DNA from: DATLYT01 sp035574455
GTDB lineage: Bacteria; Bacteroidota; Ignavibacteria; UBA10030
Length of the DNA: 64,000 nucleotides
Direction of reading: 5' to 3'
Assembly (NCBI GenBank): GCA_035574455.1
Contig: DATLYT010000110.1
Span: 19,879 to 83,878 of the forward strand
Every line of letters starts with the position of its first letter. Within the stretch, counting starts at the first letter, position 1. The position numbers were made by a program, and so were the translations under genes. Positions 43,353 to 56,200 of this stretch are shown here, piece after piece. Below the pieces are notes generated by a model. It had not been told where the DNA came from, did not search any database, and was given only the letters and a program-made list of their open reading frames with translations.

Positions 43353-43979
43353 TTAACCCTCTTTGACGATCTGGACATAGCTGTTGATCGCGCCCGGAAT
43401 CGAACCCTTCAGGATGAGAATATTGGATTCGGGGATCACCTTGACAACTCGCAGGTTGCGAATGGTGACCTGATCGTACCCCATGCGACCCGCCATACGC
43501 TGACCCTTGAACACGCGTGACGGAAACGAACTGGCCCCAATGGAGCCGGGTGCGCGCACACGGTCGGACGCCCCGTGCGTTGTCATGCCAACGCCGCCGA
43601 AATGGTGCCGCTTCACGACACCTTGAAAGCCGCGGCCCTTGGACCGGCCGGTCACATGGACGGTATCCCCTTGACTGAAAAGATCGACACGAACTTCTGC
43701 GCCGACTTCGCGGGGGAAACCGTTCGAAGCTTTGAACTCGCGAACGAAACGAACCGGCTTTACCTTCGCCTTGGCAAAATGTCCCTTCAACGGTTTGTTG
43801 ACAAGACGCTCCGGCTTCGGGTCAAAGCCGAGCTGGACGGCATCGTAGCCGTCGCGCTCCTTGGTTTTCACCTGTGTCACGTAACACGGGCCCGCTTCGA
43901 TGATCGTGCAGGGTATTGCCTCACCCTTCTCATCGAAGAGACTCGTCATCCCAAGTTTTTTACCGAGTATGCCACTCAC
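43353..43979 (-). CDS. rplC: 50S ribosomal protein L3
   Basis: 208 residues from a GTG start (43977-43979) with GGAGG 9 bases before it. [20 protein letters not shown] and [20 protein letters not shown] are family signatures. L3 organises the peptidyl-transferase centre. Second gene of the S10 cluster, 44 bases after rpsJ. Confidence 0.98.
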   Translation of the reverse strand: MSGILGKKLGMTSLFDEKGEAIPCTIIEAGPCYVTQVKTKERDGYDAVQLGFDPKPERLVNKPLKGHFAKAKVKPVRFVREFKASNGFPREVGAEVRVDLFSQGDTVHVTGRSKGRGFQGVVKRHHFGGVGMTTHGASDRVRAPGSIGASSFPSRVFKGQRMAGRMGYDQVTIRNLRVVKVIPESNILILKGSIPGAINSYVQIVKEG

Positions 43980-44023
43980 TGTGATCCACCTCCATGATAG
44001 TCGTCGTTACCGCGAGAGCTTCG

Positions 44024-44332
44024 TTAGACCTTGATCTCGACATCGACACCAGCCGGCAACTCGAGTTTCATCAACGAGTCAACCGTTTTGCTGGTGGAGT
44101 TGAGAATATCGATCAGCCGCTTGTGTGCGCGGGTCTCGAACTGTTCCCGCGACTTTTTGTCGACGTGCGGCGACCGAAGCACGGTAAAGAGAGACCGTTT
44201 CGTCGGCAGAGGAATCGGTCCCGAGACGACGGCACCCGTCGACTTCACCGTTTTGATGATCTTCTCGGCGGATTTGTCGATCAGGTTATGGTCGTACGAC
44301 TTCAGTTTGATGCGTATTCTTTGACCAGCCAC
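44024..44332 (-). CDS. rpsJ: 30S ribosomal protein S10 (NusE)
   Basis: 102 residues from a GTG start (44330-44332). [20 protein letters not shown] and [20 protein letters not shown] are diagnostic. It also acts as NusE in antitermination together with NusG (encoded at 59632-60171). First gene of the S10 cluster, following the tuf terminator. Confidence 0.98.
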   Translation of the reverse strand: MAGQRIRIKLKSYDHNLIDKSAEKIIKTVKSTGAVVSGPIPLPTKRSLFTVLRSPHVDKKSREQFETRAHKRLIDILNSTSKTVDSLMKLELPAGVDVEIKV

Positions 44333-44368
44333 GCGCGTTCCTTGCGTTAAGAGCTACGTGTGAAAGAG

Positions 44369-44401
44369 TAAAAAAGAAGTTCCGACCGAATCGATCGGAA
44401 C
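44369..44401 (-). terminator. Rho-independent terminator between tuf and rpsJ
   Basis: GTTCCGA...TCGGAAC stem with a 9-base loop, followed by UUCUUUUUU on the minus strand, a few bases after the tuf stop codon. Only 36 bases separate it from the rpsJ start, and no promoter fits in between. It therefore probably lowers rather than stops transcription into the S10 cluster. Confidence 0.8.
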
Positions 44402-44408
44402 CTCGTTG

Positions 44409-45620
44409 TTATTCAATGATCTTTGTCACGACACCTGCACCGACGGTACGGCCTCCTTCACGAATAGCAAACCGGAGACCTTCTTCCATCGCGATCGGCG
44501 AGATGAGCTCGATGTTGATGGCATCGAGGTTGTCGCCGGGCATCACCATCTCGACGCCCTGCGGCAGCGTCACAACACCCGTTACGTCCGTCGTGCGGAA
44601 ATAGAATTGGGGACGATAACCCGTTAAGAACGGCGTATGGCGTCCACCTTCTTCTTTCTTCAGCACGTACACCTGGGCGGTGAACTTCTTATGCGGGGTA
44701 ATCGAACCCGGCTTGGCGATGACCATGCCACGCTCAAGGTCTGTTTTCTCGATACCGCGCAGCAACAAGCCGGCGTTGTCTCCCGCGATGACTTCATCAA
44801 GTTCCTTGCGGAACATCTCCGCTCCCGTCACCACGGTCTTCTTGTGCTGGCCGAGACCAATGATCTCTACTTCGTCGCCAACCTTGCAACGACCGCGCTC
44901 GACACGACCGGTGCCGACCGTTCCACGACCGGTGATCGAGAAGACGTCTTCGACCGGCATGAGGAACGGCTTATCGACGTCGCGCTGGGGCAGAGGAATA
45001 TAGGAATCGACCGCATCCATCAATTTGTAAATGCACTCGAATGCAGGATCGTCGGGCTTGGAATCAGGGCGCAACGCTGCTTCCATCGCCTTCAGCGCGG
45101 AACCGCGGATAATGGGGATCTCATCGCCGGGGAATTCGTACTTTTTCAAGAGATCGCGCAGCTCTAACTCCACGAGGTCGAGCAATTCAGGGTCGTCCAC
45201 GGCGTCCACTTTGTTCATGAACACAACGATCTTCGGCACACCAACCTGACGGGCCAAGAGAATGTGCTCACGGGTTTGCGGCATGGGACCGTCCGTTGCT
45301 GCGACGACGAGGATCGCACCGTCCATCTGTGCGGCGCCAGTGATCATGTTCTTCACGTAATCGGCGTGGCCCGGGCAGTCGACGTGCGCGTAATGGCGTT
45401 TGTCAGTCGAATATTCGACGTGCGCGGTTGCAATTGTAATACCGCGTGCACGCTCTTCGGGCGCATTGTCGATCGAGTCGAACGTGCGAACTTCGGACAA
45501 TCCTTTCTTCGCCAACACCATAGTGATGGCAGCCGTCAGGGTTGTCTTGCCGTGGTCAACGTGTCCGATCGTCCCGACGTTGACGTGCGGCTTGCTGCGA
45601 TCAAATTTTCCTTTTGCCAT
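44409..45620 (-). CDS. tuf: Elongation factor Tu
   Basis: 403 residues. GTPase motifs [22 protein letters not shown] and NKVDAVDD are present; domain 2 and 3 follow ([31 protein letters not shown]) and the chain ends [10 protein letters not shown]. It delivers aminoacyl-tRNA to the ribosome. It is about nine residues longer than the E. coli protein. It is the only tuf copy in the window; the second usual site, before secE, lacks one. Confidence 0.99.
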   Translation of the reverse strand: MAKGKFDRSKPHVNVGTIGHVDHGKTTLTAAITMVLAKKGLSEVRTFDSIDNAPEERARGITIATAHVEYSTDKRHYAHVDCPGHADYVKNMITGAAQMDGAILVVAATDGPMPQTREHILLARQVGVPKIVVFMNKVDAVDDPELLDLVELELRDLLKKYEFPGDEIPIIRGSALKAMEAALRPDSKPDDPAFECIYKLMDAVDSYIPLPQRDVDKPFLMPVEDVFSITGRGTVGTGRVERGRCKVGDEVEIIGLGQHKKTVVTGAEMFRKELDEVIAGDNAGLLLRGIEKTDLERGMVIAKPGSITPHKKFTAQVYVLKKEEGGRHTPFLTGYRPQFYFRTTDVTGVVTLPQGVEMVMPGDNLDAINIELISPIAMEEGLRFAIREGGRTVGAGVVTKIIE

Positions 45621-45679
45621 AGGACGGGTCTCCTTGTATTAGGGTCTAGTGTCGTCTGTGAACAATCGTACATCCAACG

Positions 45680-47782
45680 TCATGCTGGAACTGCTTCTTT
45701 ACCTTTGACTTTCTCGATGATCTGGTCTGAGATCGAACGCGGTGCCTGCTCGTAGTGCGAGAATTGCATAGTGTAGAGTGCACGGCCCTGCGTCATCGAC
45801 CGGAGGATCGTGGCGTAGCCAAACATCTCCGCCAGGGGAACCATCGCTCGAACCACCTGTGCGTCTTTGCGCGGCGTCATTCCTTCGATCTTTCCGCGAC
45901 GGGAATTCAAATCGCCCATCACGTCACCCAGATACTCTTCCGGCGTTACGACTTCTACTGCCATGATGGGCTCGAGAAGAATTGGCCCGGCTTTCTTCGC
46001 GCCTTCTTTGAAGGCAATCGAGCCGGCAATCTTGAACGCCATCTCAGACGAGTCCACAGGATGGAATGAACCGTCAATGAGCTTCACTTTCACATCCTCA
46101 ACCGGATAACCGGCGAGCACACCATTCCGCATCGCCTCCACAATGCCTTGCTCTGTCGGTTTGATGTATTCTTTCGGAACTACGCCGCCGACAATGGCAT
46201 TCTCAAATTCGAAGCCTTTGCCTTTCTCGTTGGGCTCCATTTCGATAACCACATGGCCATACTGACCGCGACCGCCGGATTGGCGAACGAACTTACCTTC
46301 AGCGGTCACTTTCTTCGTGATCGTCTCCTTGTACGCAACCTGCGGCTTGCCAACGTTCGCCTCAACCTTAAACTCACGTTTCATCCGGTCAATAATAATC
46401 TCCAGATGGAGCTCGCCCATTCCGCTAATGATCGTCTGGCCTGTCTCCTCGTTGGAAGAAATGCGGAATGTTGGGTCTTCTTCCGCGAGTTTCTGCAGTG
46501 CTTCACCCAATTTTTCCTGATCAGCCTTTGTCTTCGGTTCAATAGCAACGTCAATCACCGGCTCGGGGAACGTCATCTTCTCAAGGATAATCGGGTCGCC
46601 CTCATCCGTAAGGGTATCGCCCGTGCGCGTATGCTTGAGGCCAATGGCCGCTACAATGTCTCCGGCGTATGCTTCAGCAACTTCCTCGCGATGGTTTGCG
46701 TGCATACGGAGGATACGGGCAACGCGCTCCTTCCGATCGGCGGTAGCATTGTAGACATAGGAACCCGCGGTAAGCGTTCCCGAGTAGACACGGAAATACG
46801 TGAGACGCCCGACAAACGGGTCGCTCATGATCTTGAACGCAAGCGCTGTAAACTTTTCGTTATCCGACACTTTGCGGACCACGTCATCATGCCGGTGGGG
46901 ATGATGCCCGTGAATTTCGCCGTTCGTGATGTCAAGCGGGGACGGGAGGAAATCCACCACAGCATCAAGAAGCAGTTGAACTCCTTTATTCTTAAAGGAA
47001 GAACCGCAGAGTACGGGAATGATGCGGACTTTTAAACATGCCTGACGGAGCACTGCACGGATTTCGTCCGGTGAGATTTCCTGACCGTTGAGGTACTTCT
47101 CGAGCAGCGTGTCATCCTCGTCGGCAACGGCTTCCAACATCTTCATGCGATACTCGCTGGCTTTCTGCTTGAGTGAAGCCGGAATCTCAATGTCATCCCA
47201 CGTCGTGCCGGCAGAATCTTCATGATACATGCGGGCTTTCATCGTGATAAGATCGATAATCCCCGCAAACATATCGCCTTCACCGACTGGCAGTTGAACC
47301 GGGACAGCGTTAGCGGCAAGACGCGTCTTCATCATGTCCACAACGCCCAAGAAGTCAGCACCCGCGCGATCCATCTTGTTGACAAACGCGATACGAGGCA
47401 CGCCGTACTTATCTGCTTGACGCCAGACTGTTTCCGATTGTGGCTCAACACCGCCCACGGAGCAGAACAAAGCCACAGCACCGTCGAGCACACGGAGTGA
47501 TCGTTCGACTTCGATGGTGAAGTCCACATGACCCGGCGTGTCGATGATGTTGATGCGGTGATTGCGCCAGAAACAGGTAGTTGCCGCGCTCGTAATGGTG
47601 ATCCCGCGCTCCTTCTCCTGCTCCATCCAATCCATCGTTGCGGCGCCGTCATGAACCTCGCCCATGCGGTGCAGGCGACCTGTGTAGAACAGGATGCGTT
47701 CCGTCGTGGTCGTCTTCCCGGCATCGATGTGTGCCATGATGCCGATGTTGCGAGTTTTTTCTAATGAGTATTCTCGAGGCAT
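45680..47782 (-). CDS. fusA: Elongation factor G
   Basis: Start at 47782 ([20 protein letters not shown]); 700 residues. Motifs [27 protein letters not shown] and [10 protein letters not shown] mark the GTPase domain, and the C-terminal domains IV and V include [20 protein letters not shown] and [22 protein letters not shown] sequence. It drives translocation. It precedes tuf by 59 bases and follows rpsG by 149 bases. That spacer contains small palindromes (GTAGC/GCTAC near 47840-47860) but no convincing terminator. Confidence 0.99.
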   Translation of the reverse strand: MPREYSLEKTRNIGIMAHIDAGKTTTTERILFYTGRLHRMGEVHDGAATMDWMEQEKERGITITSAATTCFWRNHRINIIDTPGHVDFTIEVERSLRVLDGAVALFCSVGGVEPQSETVWRQADKYGVPRIAFVNKMDRAGADFLGVVDMMKTRLAANAVPVQLPVGEGDMFAGIIDLITMKARMYHEDSAGTTWDDIEIPASLKQKASEYRMKMLEAVADEDDTLLEKYLNGQEISPDEIRAVLRQACLKVRIIPVLCGSSFKNKGVQLLLDAVVDFLPSPLDITNGEIHGHHPHRHDDVVRKVSDNEKFTALAFKIMSDPFVGRLTYFRVYSGTLTAGSYVYNATADRKERVARILRMHANHREEVAEAYAGDIVAAIGLKHTRTGDTLTDEGDPIILEKMTFPEPVIDVAIEPKTKADQEKLGEALQKLAEEDPTFRISSNEETGQTIISGMGELHLEIIIDRMKREFKVEANVGKPQVAYKETITKKVTAEGKFVRQSGGRGQYGHVVIEMEPNEKGKGFEFENAIVGGVVPKEYIKPTEQGIVEAMRNGVLAGYPVEDVKVKLIDGSFHPVDSSEMAFKIAGSIAFKEGAKKAGPILLEPIMAVEVVTPEEYLGDVMGDLNSRRGKIEGMTPRKDAQVVRAMVPLAEMFGYATILRSMTQGRALYTMQFSHYEQAPRSISDQIIEKVKGKEAVPA

Positions 47783-47931
47783 AAAGTTCCCTTCAACTTC
47801 TCCATCCAGCACAAGTCCGCTGCGGGCTGTCTAGCCTACGTAGCCGTTAGCTACTCTGGCGGCCAGGCCCGATGTCGTCGTTGCAAAAGCTCCTAATATA
47901 ATTTCGTGTGTATGGTGTTCCGAAGAACGTC

Positions 47932-48399
47932 TTACCACTTAAAGTGGGCAAAAGCTTTATTGGCTTCTGCCATCCGATGCACATCTTCCTTCTTCTTAAT
48001 CGCTCCACCTTCACCCGCTGCTGCAGCGATAAATTCGGCTGCGAGCTTATGTGCCATCGATTTATCCGAGCGTTCTTGAGCGTTGGTAATTAACCAGCGG
48101 ATAGCAAGAGCGGTTCGCCGCTCGGGACGAACTTCTGTGGGTACTTGATAGGTAGCTCCACCGACTCTTCGAGCACGCACCTCGATTAACGGCGATGCGT
48201 TGTCGAGTGCTTTCTTAAATACTTCCAACGGAGTTTTCTTGGTTCGTTCTTGAATCAAGTCGAACGCTTCATATAGAATGCGACGCGCGAGATGTTTCTT
48301 TCCGCGCTTTAATAAGGCGTTCGTAAATCGACTGACCATCACGTCGTTAAACTTCGGGTCCGGGGTTGTAATTCGTCGTATTGCTCGTTTCTTGCGCAT
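47932..48399 (-). CDS. rpsG: 30S ribosomal protein S7
   Basis: 155 residues (MRKKRAIRRITTPDPKFNDV, FTNALLKRGKKHLARRILYE, VPTEVRPERRTALAIRWLIT). Primary 16S rRNA binder of the 30S head and, in E. coli, repressor of the str operon. Starts 6 bases after the rpsL stop codon. Confidence 0.98.
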   Translation of the reverse strand: MRKKRAIRRITTPDPKFNDVMVSRFTNALLKRGKKHLARRILYEAFDLIQERTKKTPLEVFKKALDNASPLIEVRARRVGGATYQVPTEVRPERRTALAIRWLITNAQERSDKSMAHKLAAEFIAAAAGEGGAIKKKEDVHRMAEANKAFAHFKW

Positions 48400-48405
48400 A
48401 GGTTT

Positions 48406-48780
48406 TTACTGCTTGGGCTTTTTCGCTCCGTATTTCGACCTTCCCTGCTTACGATCCTGGACTCCTTGCGTATCAAGGCTACCACGGATGATGTGGTATC
48501 GAACGCCCGGGAGGTCCTTGACCCTACCGCCTCGAATTAAGACAATCGAGTGTTCCTGAAGGTTATGACCTTCACCGGGAATATAGGCCGTGACCTCGAT
48601 ACCATTTGTCAATCGCACGCGGGCAACTTTCCTGAGAGCTGAATTCGGCTTCTTCGGAGTTGTCGTGTAAACACGCGTGCAAACCCCCCGCTTCTGGGGA
48701 CTTCCCTGCAGAGCTGGGGACTTACTTTTCCAGGTAATCTTCTCCCGACTTAAACGAACAAGCTGGTTAATTGTTGGCAA
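48406..48780 (-). CDS. rpsL: 30S ribosomal protein S12
   Basis: 124 residues from a TTG start (48778-48780) with GGAG about 11 bases upstream; [20 protein letters not shown] is the universal N-terminus and no other in-frame start fits. [20 protein letters not shown] and [14 protein letters not shown] hold the decoding-site Lys and Asp regions where streptomycin mutations fall; they look wild type. First gene of the str cluster, with its own strong promoter. Confidence 0.97.
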   Translation of the reverse strand: MPTINQLVRLSREKITWKSKSPALQGSPQKRGVCTRVYTTTPKKPNSALRKVARVRLTNGIEVTAYIPGEGHNLQEHSIVLIRGGRVKDLPGVRYHIIRGSLDTQGVQDRKQGRSKYGAKKPKQ

Positions 48781-48828
48781 TCAGTGTTTCTCCGTTAGAA
48801 AGCGCTTCAATTTTTGTGAAAGCTTTTC

Positions 48829-48857
48829 AATGTAGTAAATTTTGAGGAAAATGTCAA
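48829..48857 (-). promoter_or_regulatory. Strong sigma-70 promoter of the rpsL-rpsG-fusA-tuf cluster
   Basis: TTGACA (48852-48857), 17-base spacer and TACATT (48829-48834) on the minus strand, in the rpoC-rpsL spacer. The -35 lies in the loop of an 11-bp inverted repeat (ATTTTGAGGAA at 48839-48849 with TTCCTCAAAAT at 48865-48875) that starts right after the rpoC stop codon. Confidence 0.85.
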
Positions 48858-48876
48858 CAAACTCTTCCTCAAAATC

Positions 48877-51800
48877 TTAGGAAGCAACGGCCTTCACACG
48901 TTTCCGCTCCTTCGTCGACTCATCCACTTGCTCTTCGGCAGGTACCCCCACCCCGGATACTTCTTTCGAGGAAACCACCAGATCCCTGAACTTCTTCTGT
49001 CCCGTACCAGCCGGGATTAAGTGACCGATGATGACATTCTCCTTCAATCCCAACAGATAGTCGACCTTGCCTTCGATCGCTGCATCGGTAAGTACTTTCG
49101 TCGTCTCCTGGAATGAGGCAGCCGAGAAAACACTGTCTGTCGTCAACGATGCCTGAGTGATACCGAGGAGAATCGGCTCAAACGTTGCCGGTTCGGCATC
49201 CCGAACTTCAGCGACCTTTTTGCCTTTCTTCTTGAGGTCGGCGTTGATTTCTCGTACCATTTTCTTGGAAACAATCTGACCGTTTTTCAGCTTCGAATCG
49301 CCCTTGCTCACGACAACCACCTTGCCCTTGAGGCTCTCGTTTTCATCCTGCAGGCGTGCTTTATCAACGTTGTCCCCCTCCAGATATCGAGTATCACCGG
49401 GGTCGAGGATGCGAACTTTTTGCATCATCATTCGCACGATCACCTCAATGTGCTTGTCGTTGATCTTTACACCCTGCATGCGATATACTTCCTGGATCTC
49501 ATTCACGAGATACTCTTGCACTGCGGTCGTGCCCTTGATCCGTAAGATATCGTGCGGGTCGATTGCTCCAGCGGAAAGCCGCTCGCCTGCCCGAACAACA
49601 TCATGATCCTGAACGAGGATATGTTTGCCGAGCGGGATGAGATACGTCCGTTTGTCTTTTCCATCGTGGCTCGTCACATGAACCTCGCGCGACCCGCGCT
49701 TGGGTTGGCCGATACTCACAATCCCATCAATCTCAGTGACGACGGCTGGATCGCCAGGCCGACGAGCTTCGAAGAGTTCCGTCACACGAGGCAAGCCACC
49801 GGTGATGTCACGCGTTTTCCCGATATCGCGTGGAATTTTAACGAGCACCCTGCCCGCTTCAATCTCCTCACCGTCATCCACCGTCAGGTGCGCTCGTGTT
49901 GGAACTGGGTAGCTCGCTAATTTCTGACCCTTAGCATTGACGATGCTAATAGCGGGGATCAGGCTTTTCTCGCGACTGTCAATGACCACTTTCTGGATAT
50001 GCCCTGTCTGCTCATCCGGCTCCTCGCGGAAGGTAACACCCTCTTTGAGATCGACGTACTTCACCACACCACTATGTTCAGAAATAATCACTGCATTGTA
50101 CGGATCCCATTCGTAGATCATCTCACCACGGGTAACCTTCTGGTTATTCTTGACCTGAAGAATTGCGCCGTAGGGTACGTCATATTTCGTCAACACACGG
50201 TTATCGTCATCGATGATGTTGATAACACCGCTCCGGCCGGAGGCAATGGCTTTCTTGCCTTCGTCATCGCCGATCTCGATTGTCTTCAGGCCATCGAATT
50301 TCACCCGGCCATCAAACTTCGAGGCGATCTGCGACTGAGCCGCTATCAAACTTGCCGTGCCGCCAGTATGGAAGGTTCGCAGGGTCAATTGCGTTCCCGG
50401 TTCGCCGATGGATTGAGCGGCGATAACACCGACTGCGGTTCCGGGCTCAACAAGTTTCCCCGTGGTCAAATCGCGGCCATAGCATTTTGCACAAAGACCG
50501 CGGCGAGATTCACACGTGAGCACCGAGCGAATTTCGACAGCTTCGATCGAGGATTCAGAAATCCGCAGCGCCTTATCCTCGTCGATAATCTCACCCGCTT
50601 CTACAATGATCTCATTCGTGAGAGGATCATAGACATCATGCACTGACACTCGACCAAGAATACGCTCCGAGAGTGGTTCCTTCACATCCTCGCCCTCTTT
50701 CAGTGCACCTGTCAGTACCCCTCGGATCGTTCCGCAGTCTTCCTGGGAGATAATGGCATCTTGGGCAACGTCGATGAGGCGACGTGTCAGATAACCCGCA
50801 TCTGCCGTCTTCAATGCCGTATCGGCGAGACCTTTCCGAGCGCCGTGGGTTGAAATGAAGTACTCGAGAATCGACAGACCCTCGCGGAAATTTGCAATGA
50901 TGGGGTTCTCAATGAGTTCTCCCGTAGCTCCTGAGAGACTCTTTTGCGGCTTTGCCATGAGACCGCGCATCCCTGCGAGCTGACGAACCTGCTCCTTCGA
51001 ACCACGAGCGCCAGAATCGACCATCATAAAGAGCGAGTTAAAGCCCTCGCGGTCGCGTTGCAGCTCGTCGATCAACTTTTCTGCAATTCTGCTCGTTGCA
51101 CGAGTCCAGATATCAATCACGCGGTTGTACCGCTCGCCGTTGGTGATGAAACCACGGAAATATTGATTTTCGACAGCCTCGATATCGCGCTGTGCTTTTC
51201 CGATGATCTCCGCTTTCTCTTTGGGAATGATCACATCGCCAATGGAAACCGAGAGGCCGCCTTTTGTAGCGTACGTGAAGCCCAGAGTTTTCAGTTGATC
51301 CAGGAACTGTGCCGTGACCAAGTTCCCACAACGACGGAACACGGTTGCGATGATCTGAACAAGCCGCTTTTTATTCAGCAGCTCGTTGATGAACGGGATT
51401 TCGGGTGGCAAAATCTGGTTGAACAGCACACGCCCGATGGTCGTTTCCACCAGCTTCCCCTCTACCCGCACTTTGACTCGAGCATGCAGACCCACCTTGC
51501 CATGGTCGAAGGCAATTACCGCCTCTTGCGGCGAAGAGAAGATCATCCCTTCACCTTTGTCACCGGCTTTGGACTTCGTCAAGTAGTAGCAACCCAAAAC
51601 TTGATCCTGTGTTGGGGTGACGATAGGAGCACCGTTGGCCGGCGAAAGAATGTTATGGCTCGAGAGCATCAACATGCGCGCTTCGAGCTGCGCTTCATAC
51701 GAGAGCGGTACGTGGACCGCCATCTGGTCGCCGTCGAAGTCGGCATTAAACGCCGTGCACACCATCGGGTGAATACGGATGGCTTTACCCTCGATGAGCA

Positions 51801-53151
51801 CCGGCTGAAACGCCTGAATGCCCAAGCGGTGCAATGTCGGCGCGCGGTTGAGCAATACCGGATGTCCATCGATGATGTGGTCAAGAATATCCCACACCTC
51901 GGGGCCTTTTTTATCCACCATCTTCTTGGCGCTCTTAACGGTTTTGACCAGCCCACGCTCGATGAGTTTGCGAATGATATGCGGTTTAAACAGCTCAACT
52001 GCCATATCTTTTGGCAGTCCGCATTCGTGCAGCTTTAATTCAGGTCCGACCACAATAACAGAGCGACCGGAGTAATCGACGCGCTTTCCGAGTAAGTTCT
52101 GACGGAAGCGTCCCTGTTTGCCCTTCAACATGTCGGAGAGAGACTTCAGGGCGCGGTTGTTGTCGCTGCGGACGGCATTGACACGACGCGAGTTGTCAAA
52201 CAACGCATCGACCGCTTCCTGTAACATACGCTTCTCGTTGCGCAGGATGACTTCGGGAGCCTTAATCTCGATGAGCCGTTTCAAACGATTGTTCCGGATG
52301 ATGACGCGACGGTAGAGGTCGTTCAAGTCCGACGTTGCAAACCGCCCGCCTTCAAGAGGAACGAGCGGACGAAGCTCGGGCGGAATAACCGGAATGACAT
52401 CAAGCACCATCCACTCAGGCTTATTCGGCGCCGTCTCATTACTTTTACGGAAGGATTCAATCACGCGCAGCCGCTTCAAAGCCTCTGCCTTTTTCTGCAT
52501 CGATGTTTCACTTTTCACTTGCGCCCGTAACTCGTTAGCCAGCTCTTCGATATTCACCCGTTTCAGAAGGTCTTTCACCGCATCACCGCCCATCTTCGCG
52601 ATGAACTTCTTCGGGTCGTTGTCGTCCAGCTCACTGTTGCTTTCCGGGAGCGACGAGAGGATTTCGAGGTACTGCTCCTCCGAAATCAAATCTTGTTTCT
52701 GCAACCCCGTTGTGCCGGGATTGATAACGACGTACGACTCGTAATAAATGATCTTCTCCAGCTCTTTGCTGGACAGGCCGAGCACGTAGCCAATCTTGCT
52801 GGGTAAGGAACGGAAGTACCAAATATGAACGACGGGGACGGCAAGCGAAATGTGTCCCATCCGCTCGCGACGAACGCTCTTTTGGGTTACCTCCACACCG
52901 CAACGGTCGCACGTAATACCCTTGTATCGGATCCGTTTGTATTTTCCGCAATGGCATTCCCAGTCGCGAACCGGGCCAAAGATCTTCTCGCAGAAGAGAC
53001 CGTCTTTTTCCGGACGGAACGATCGGTAGTTGATCGTTTCCGGCTTGGTCACTTCACCGTGGGATCGTGAGAGAATCATGTCCGGCGATGCCAGACTGAT
53101 CACAATCTTCGAGAAGCTTTTCCGTTCTGCTGCTTGTGTTGAAAAAGGCAT
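48877..53151 (-). CDS. rpoC: RNA polymerase beta' subunit
   Basis: Start at 53151 ([20 protein letters not shown]) after GGAGG; 1424 residues. The active-site motif [17 protein letters not shown] holds the three catalytic aspartates. Zinc sites are [24 protein letters not shown] cysteines near the N-terminus and [13 protein letters not shown] in the C-terminal half. The bridge helix ([20 protein letters not shown]) and trigger loop ([14 protein letters not shown]) are intact. Ends [11 protein letters not shown]. Follows rpoB by 74 bases. Confidence 0.99.
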   Translation of the reverse strand: MPFSTQAAERKSFSKIVISLASPDMILSRSHGEVTKPETINYRSFRPEKDGLFCEKIFGPVRDWECHCGKYKRIRYKGITCDRCGVEVTQKSVRRERMGHISLAVPVVHIWYFRSLPSKIGYVLGLSSKELEKIIYYESYVVINPGTTGLQKQDLISEEQYLEILSSLPESNSELDDNDPKKFIAKMGGDAVKDLLKRVNIEELANELRAQVKSETSMQKKAEALKRLRVIESFRKSNETAPNKPEWMVLDVIPVIPPELRPLVPLEGGRFATSDLNDLYRRVIIRNNRLKRLIEIKAPEVILRNEKRMLQEAVDALFDNSRRVNAVRSDNNRALKSLSDMLKGKQGRFRQNLLGKRVDYSGRSVIVVGPELKLHECGLPKDMAVELFKPHIIRKLIERGLVKTVKSAKKMVDKKGPEVWDILDHIIDGHPVLLNRAPTLHRLGIQAFQPVLIEGKAIRIHPMVCTAFNADFDGDQMAVHVPLSYEAQLEARMLMLSSHNILSPANGAPIVTPTQDQVLGCYYLTKSKAGDKGEGMIFSSPQEAVIAFDHGKVGLHARVKVRVEGKLVETTIGRVLFNQILPPEIPFINELLNKKRLVQIIATVFRRCGNLVTAQFLDQLKTLGFTYATKGGLSVSIGDVIIPKEKAEIIGKAQRDIEAVENQYFRGFITNGERYNRVIDIWTRATSRIAEKLIDELQRDREGFNSLFMMVDSGARGSKEQVRQLAGMRGLMAKPQKSLSGATGELIENPIIANFREGLSILEYFISTHGARKGLADTALKTADAGYLTRRLIDVAQDAIISQEDCGTIRGVLTGALKEGEDVKEPLSERILGRVSVHDVYDPLTNEIIVEAGEIIDEDKALRISESSIEAVEIRSVLTCESRRGLCAKCYGRDLTTGKLVEPGTAVGVIAAQSIGEPGTQLTLRTFHTGGTASLIAAQSQIASKFDGRVKFDGLKTIEIGDDEGKKAIASGRSGVINIIDDDNRVLTKYDVPYGAILQVKNNQKVTRGEMIYEWDPYNAVIISEHSGVVKYVDLKEGVTFREEPDEQTGHIQKVVIDSREKSLIPAISIVNAKGQKLASYPVPTRAHLTVDDGEEIEAGRVLVKIPRDIGKTRDITGGLPRVTELFEARRPGDPAVVTEIDGIVSIGQPKRGSREVHVTSHDGKDKRTYLIPLGKHILVQDHDVVRAGERLSAGAIDPHDILRIKGTTAVQEYLVNEIQEVYRMQGVKINDKHIEVIVRMMMQKVRILDPGDTRYLEGDNVDKARLQDENESLKGKVVVVSKGDSKLKNGQIVSKKMVREINADLKKKGKKVAEVRDAEPATFEPILLGITQASLTTDSVFSAASFQETTKVLTDAAIEGKVDYLLGLKENVIIGHLIPAGTGQKKFRDLVVSSKEVSGVGVPAEEQVDESTKERKRVKAVAS

Positions 53152-53225
53152 TGGATGACCTCCAATTGACAAATATTGCCATCGACCTTTCCGGGTTCAG
53201 AAACCGGAGGGTCTGGTCTTAAAAT

Positions 53226-56200
53226 TCAATCTATCTTCACTTCTAAGCCGAGCCCTTGCAGCTCGCGTACCAGCACGTTGAAAGACTCTGGGATGTTCGG
53301 CTCAGGCAGATTATCGCCCTTGACAATTGCCTCATAGACCTTGGCACGACCGACAACGTCGTCCGACTTCACGGTCAGAATTTCCTGCAGCACATGTGCC
53401 GAACCGTAGGCTTCGAGCGCCCAGACTTCCATCTCGCCAAACCGCTGACCGCCAAACTGTGCCTTACCACCGAGCGGCTGTTGCGTGATGAGCGAGTATG
53501 GGCCAATGGAGCGAGCGTGAATCTTATCGTCCACCATGTGTGACAGCTTCATCATGTAGAGATACCCGACCGTAACCTCCTGGTCGAACGGCTCACCGGT
53601 GCGGCCATCATACAAAATGGACTTCGAGTTATCGTTGAGACCCGCCTTCCGCAATTCCTCCTGCACCTGTTCCCAGGATGCGCCATCGAAGATGGGAGAG
53701 CTATAGTGCACTCCCAGCTTATACCCTGCCCATCCGAGGGCAACCTCAAAGAGCTGGCCGAGGTTCATACGCGAAGGTACCCCGAGCGGGTTCAGTACGA
53801 TGTCGACAGGTGTTCCGTCTGGCAAGAACGGCATGTCTTCCACCGGAACGATGGTTGAAACGACACCTTTGTTTCCGTGTCGACCGGCCATCTTATCGCC
53901 GACGGACAGCTTGCGTTTCTTCGCAACGTAAACTTTCGCCAGTTGAACGATACCCGGGGGCAACTCGTCGCCGAGCTGAATCTTGTTTTTCTCGTGGCGA
54001 TAGAATTCCTCAATCTCGCTCTGTTTCTGGCGGTAGTTCTCGTAGATCTTCGTGATGATGGTGTTCTTCCGTTTGTCTTCTACCCAATCCTGTTCAGAGT
54101 CGAGTTTGTCGAGGTTCTCACTGGTTTGGAATGTATCCTCTTTCAGGGTCGTACCACTCCGAATCACAACATTTCCGTCGGTATCGCGAATGCCGACCGA
54201 CTTCTCACCATTGAGCAGCGTGTCGAGTTTCTTCGCGAGCTTCTGCTCGAGTTCCTTTAAGTCACGTTTCCGCGCCTTCTCCAGAGCCTCCAACTTCTTC
54301 TTGTCTTCTTTTTTGCTGTCGGTGTCTTTCTTCTTGCGGCTGAAGAGCTTCGTAGCAATCACAATTCCCTTCATACCGGGAGGCGCTTTCAGCGAAGCAT
54401 CTTTCACATCGCCCGCTTTTTCACCGAAGATGGCTTTCAGGAGTTTCTCTTCCGGCGTGGGGTCGGTTTCACCCTTCGGTGTAATTTTCCCGATAAGGAT
54501 ATCACCTTCGTTTACCTCAGCACCGACGCGGATGATTCCATTCTCATCGAGGTCTTTGGTCGCTTCCTCGCTTACATTGGGAATTTCACGCGTCAGCTCT
54601 TCTTCGCCGCGCTTCGTGTCACGAACCTGCAACTCGAATTCTTCGATGTGAACAGAGGTAAACACATCTTCCGCGACAAGGCGTTCACTCACCACAATGG
54701 CGTCCTCAAAGTTATAGCCCCGCCACGGCATGAACGCAACGAGGACGTTCCGACCGAGCGCAAGTTCGCCATGGTCGGTCGCACATCCGTCGGCGAGCAC
54801 ATCACCTTTCTTGAAGCGCTGACCTTCCTGGACGACGGGCTTTTGATTGATCGACGTGTCCTGATTCGTGCGCATGAATTTGATGAGCGGATACTCGACA
54901 CGCCGTTTATCGTCAAAGCTGATGAGTGCCTCAGCGCTGTTTTCATCGATATCGTACTGAACGACGATGCTATCGGCAGACACGGATTCAACCACGCCGC
55001 TCCGTTCCGCCACAATAATCGTTCGCGAGTCGCGTGCAAGTTTCTCTTCCAAGCCCGTCCCCACGATCGGAGCTTCAGGCTGCAACAGGGGCACCGCCTG
55101 GCGTTGCATATTCGAGCCCATCAGTGCGCGGTTGGCGTCGTCATGTTCAAGGAACGGCACCAGCGCCGCAGCCGCACTGACGATCTGGTTCGGCGCAACG
55201 TCCATGTACTGGATCTTCTCCGGTTCCACAACGGGATAATCGCTCTGGTATCGAGCCTTAACACGCTCAGCGGCGAATTTTCCTTTTTCGTCGAGCGCCG
55301 TGTTGGCTTGAGCAATGGTGACCTCGTCTTCTTTTTCTGCCGTCAGGTATTCGATGTTCTCCAGCACCCGACCATTTTTCACCCGTCGATACGGGGTTTC
55401 GATGAACCCGAAGTCGTTGATGCGCGCATGGATGCAGAGCGACGAAATCAACCCGATATTTGGGCCTTCGGGAGTCTCGATTGGGCAGAGACGGCCGTAG
55501 TGCGTGTAGTGTACGTCGCGCACCTCAAAGCCCGCTCGTTCACGAGTCAAACCACCGGGACCGAGCGCCGAGACACGACGCTTGTGGGTCATCTCCGCCA
55601 GCGGGTTTGTCTGGTCAAGAAACTGCGAAAGCTGGTTGGTGCCAAAGAACGCGTTGATGACGCTGGTAATCGTCCGGGCGTTGACCAGATCCTGCGGCGT
55701 AATGGATTCGCTGTCGCGGAGGTTCATCCGCTCCCGAATCGTGCGCGTCATGCGGGACAAGCCGAGGTTGAATTGCTGCGCAAGCTGCTCGCCCACCGTT
55801 CGAACACGCCGATTGCCCAAATGGTCGATGTCGTCCACCGTCTTCTTGCCTTGCTGCAAGTCGATCAGATACTTCACGATGGCGATAATGTCTTCCTTCG
55901 TCAGCGTGGTGATGTCTTCGCGAATATTGAGACCGAGCTTCGCATTCATCCGGTGGCGACCGACATCACCGAGGTCGTAGCGCTTTGCATTAAAGAAGAG
56001 ACGGTCAAGAAGGTTCTTGGCCGTGTCCAGGTCGGGCGCTTCGGTTGAACGCAATTGCTGGTAGATCGCTTCGAGAGCATCTTCCTCAGAGCGTGCCGCG
56101 TCTTTCAGGATCGTGTTGGCAATGACGGATGCCTTTTCATCGCCTTCGGCCTTCAAGAAACGGATCTTCTTCACGTCGGACTTCTTGATCTGCTTGATAT

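Noticed and set aside
44333..44408. Separate promoter for the S10 cluster between the tuf terminator and rpsJ
   Set aside because: I looked for paired -35/-10 hexamers in the 36 bases after the terminator and found none convincing.
50944..52038. Plus-strand frame of 364 codons antisense to rpoC
   Set aside because: rpoC is certain; the antisense frame has atypical composition (His, Arg, Leu rich) and no start signal.
54648..56048. Plus-strand frame of 466 codons antisense to rpoB
   Set aside because: Same reasoning: a by-product of codon bias in rpoB.
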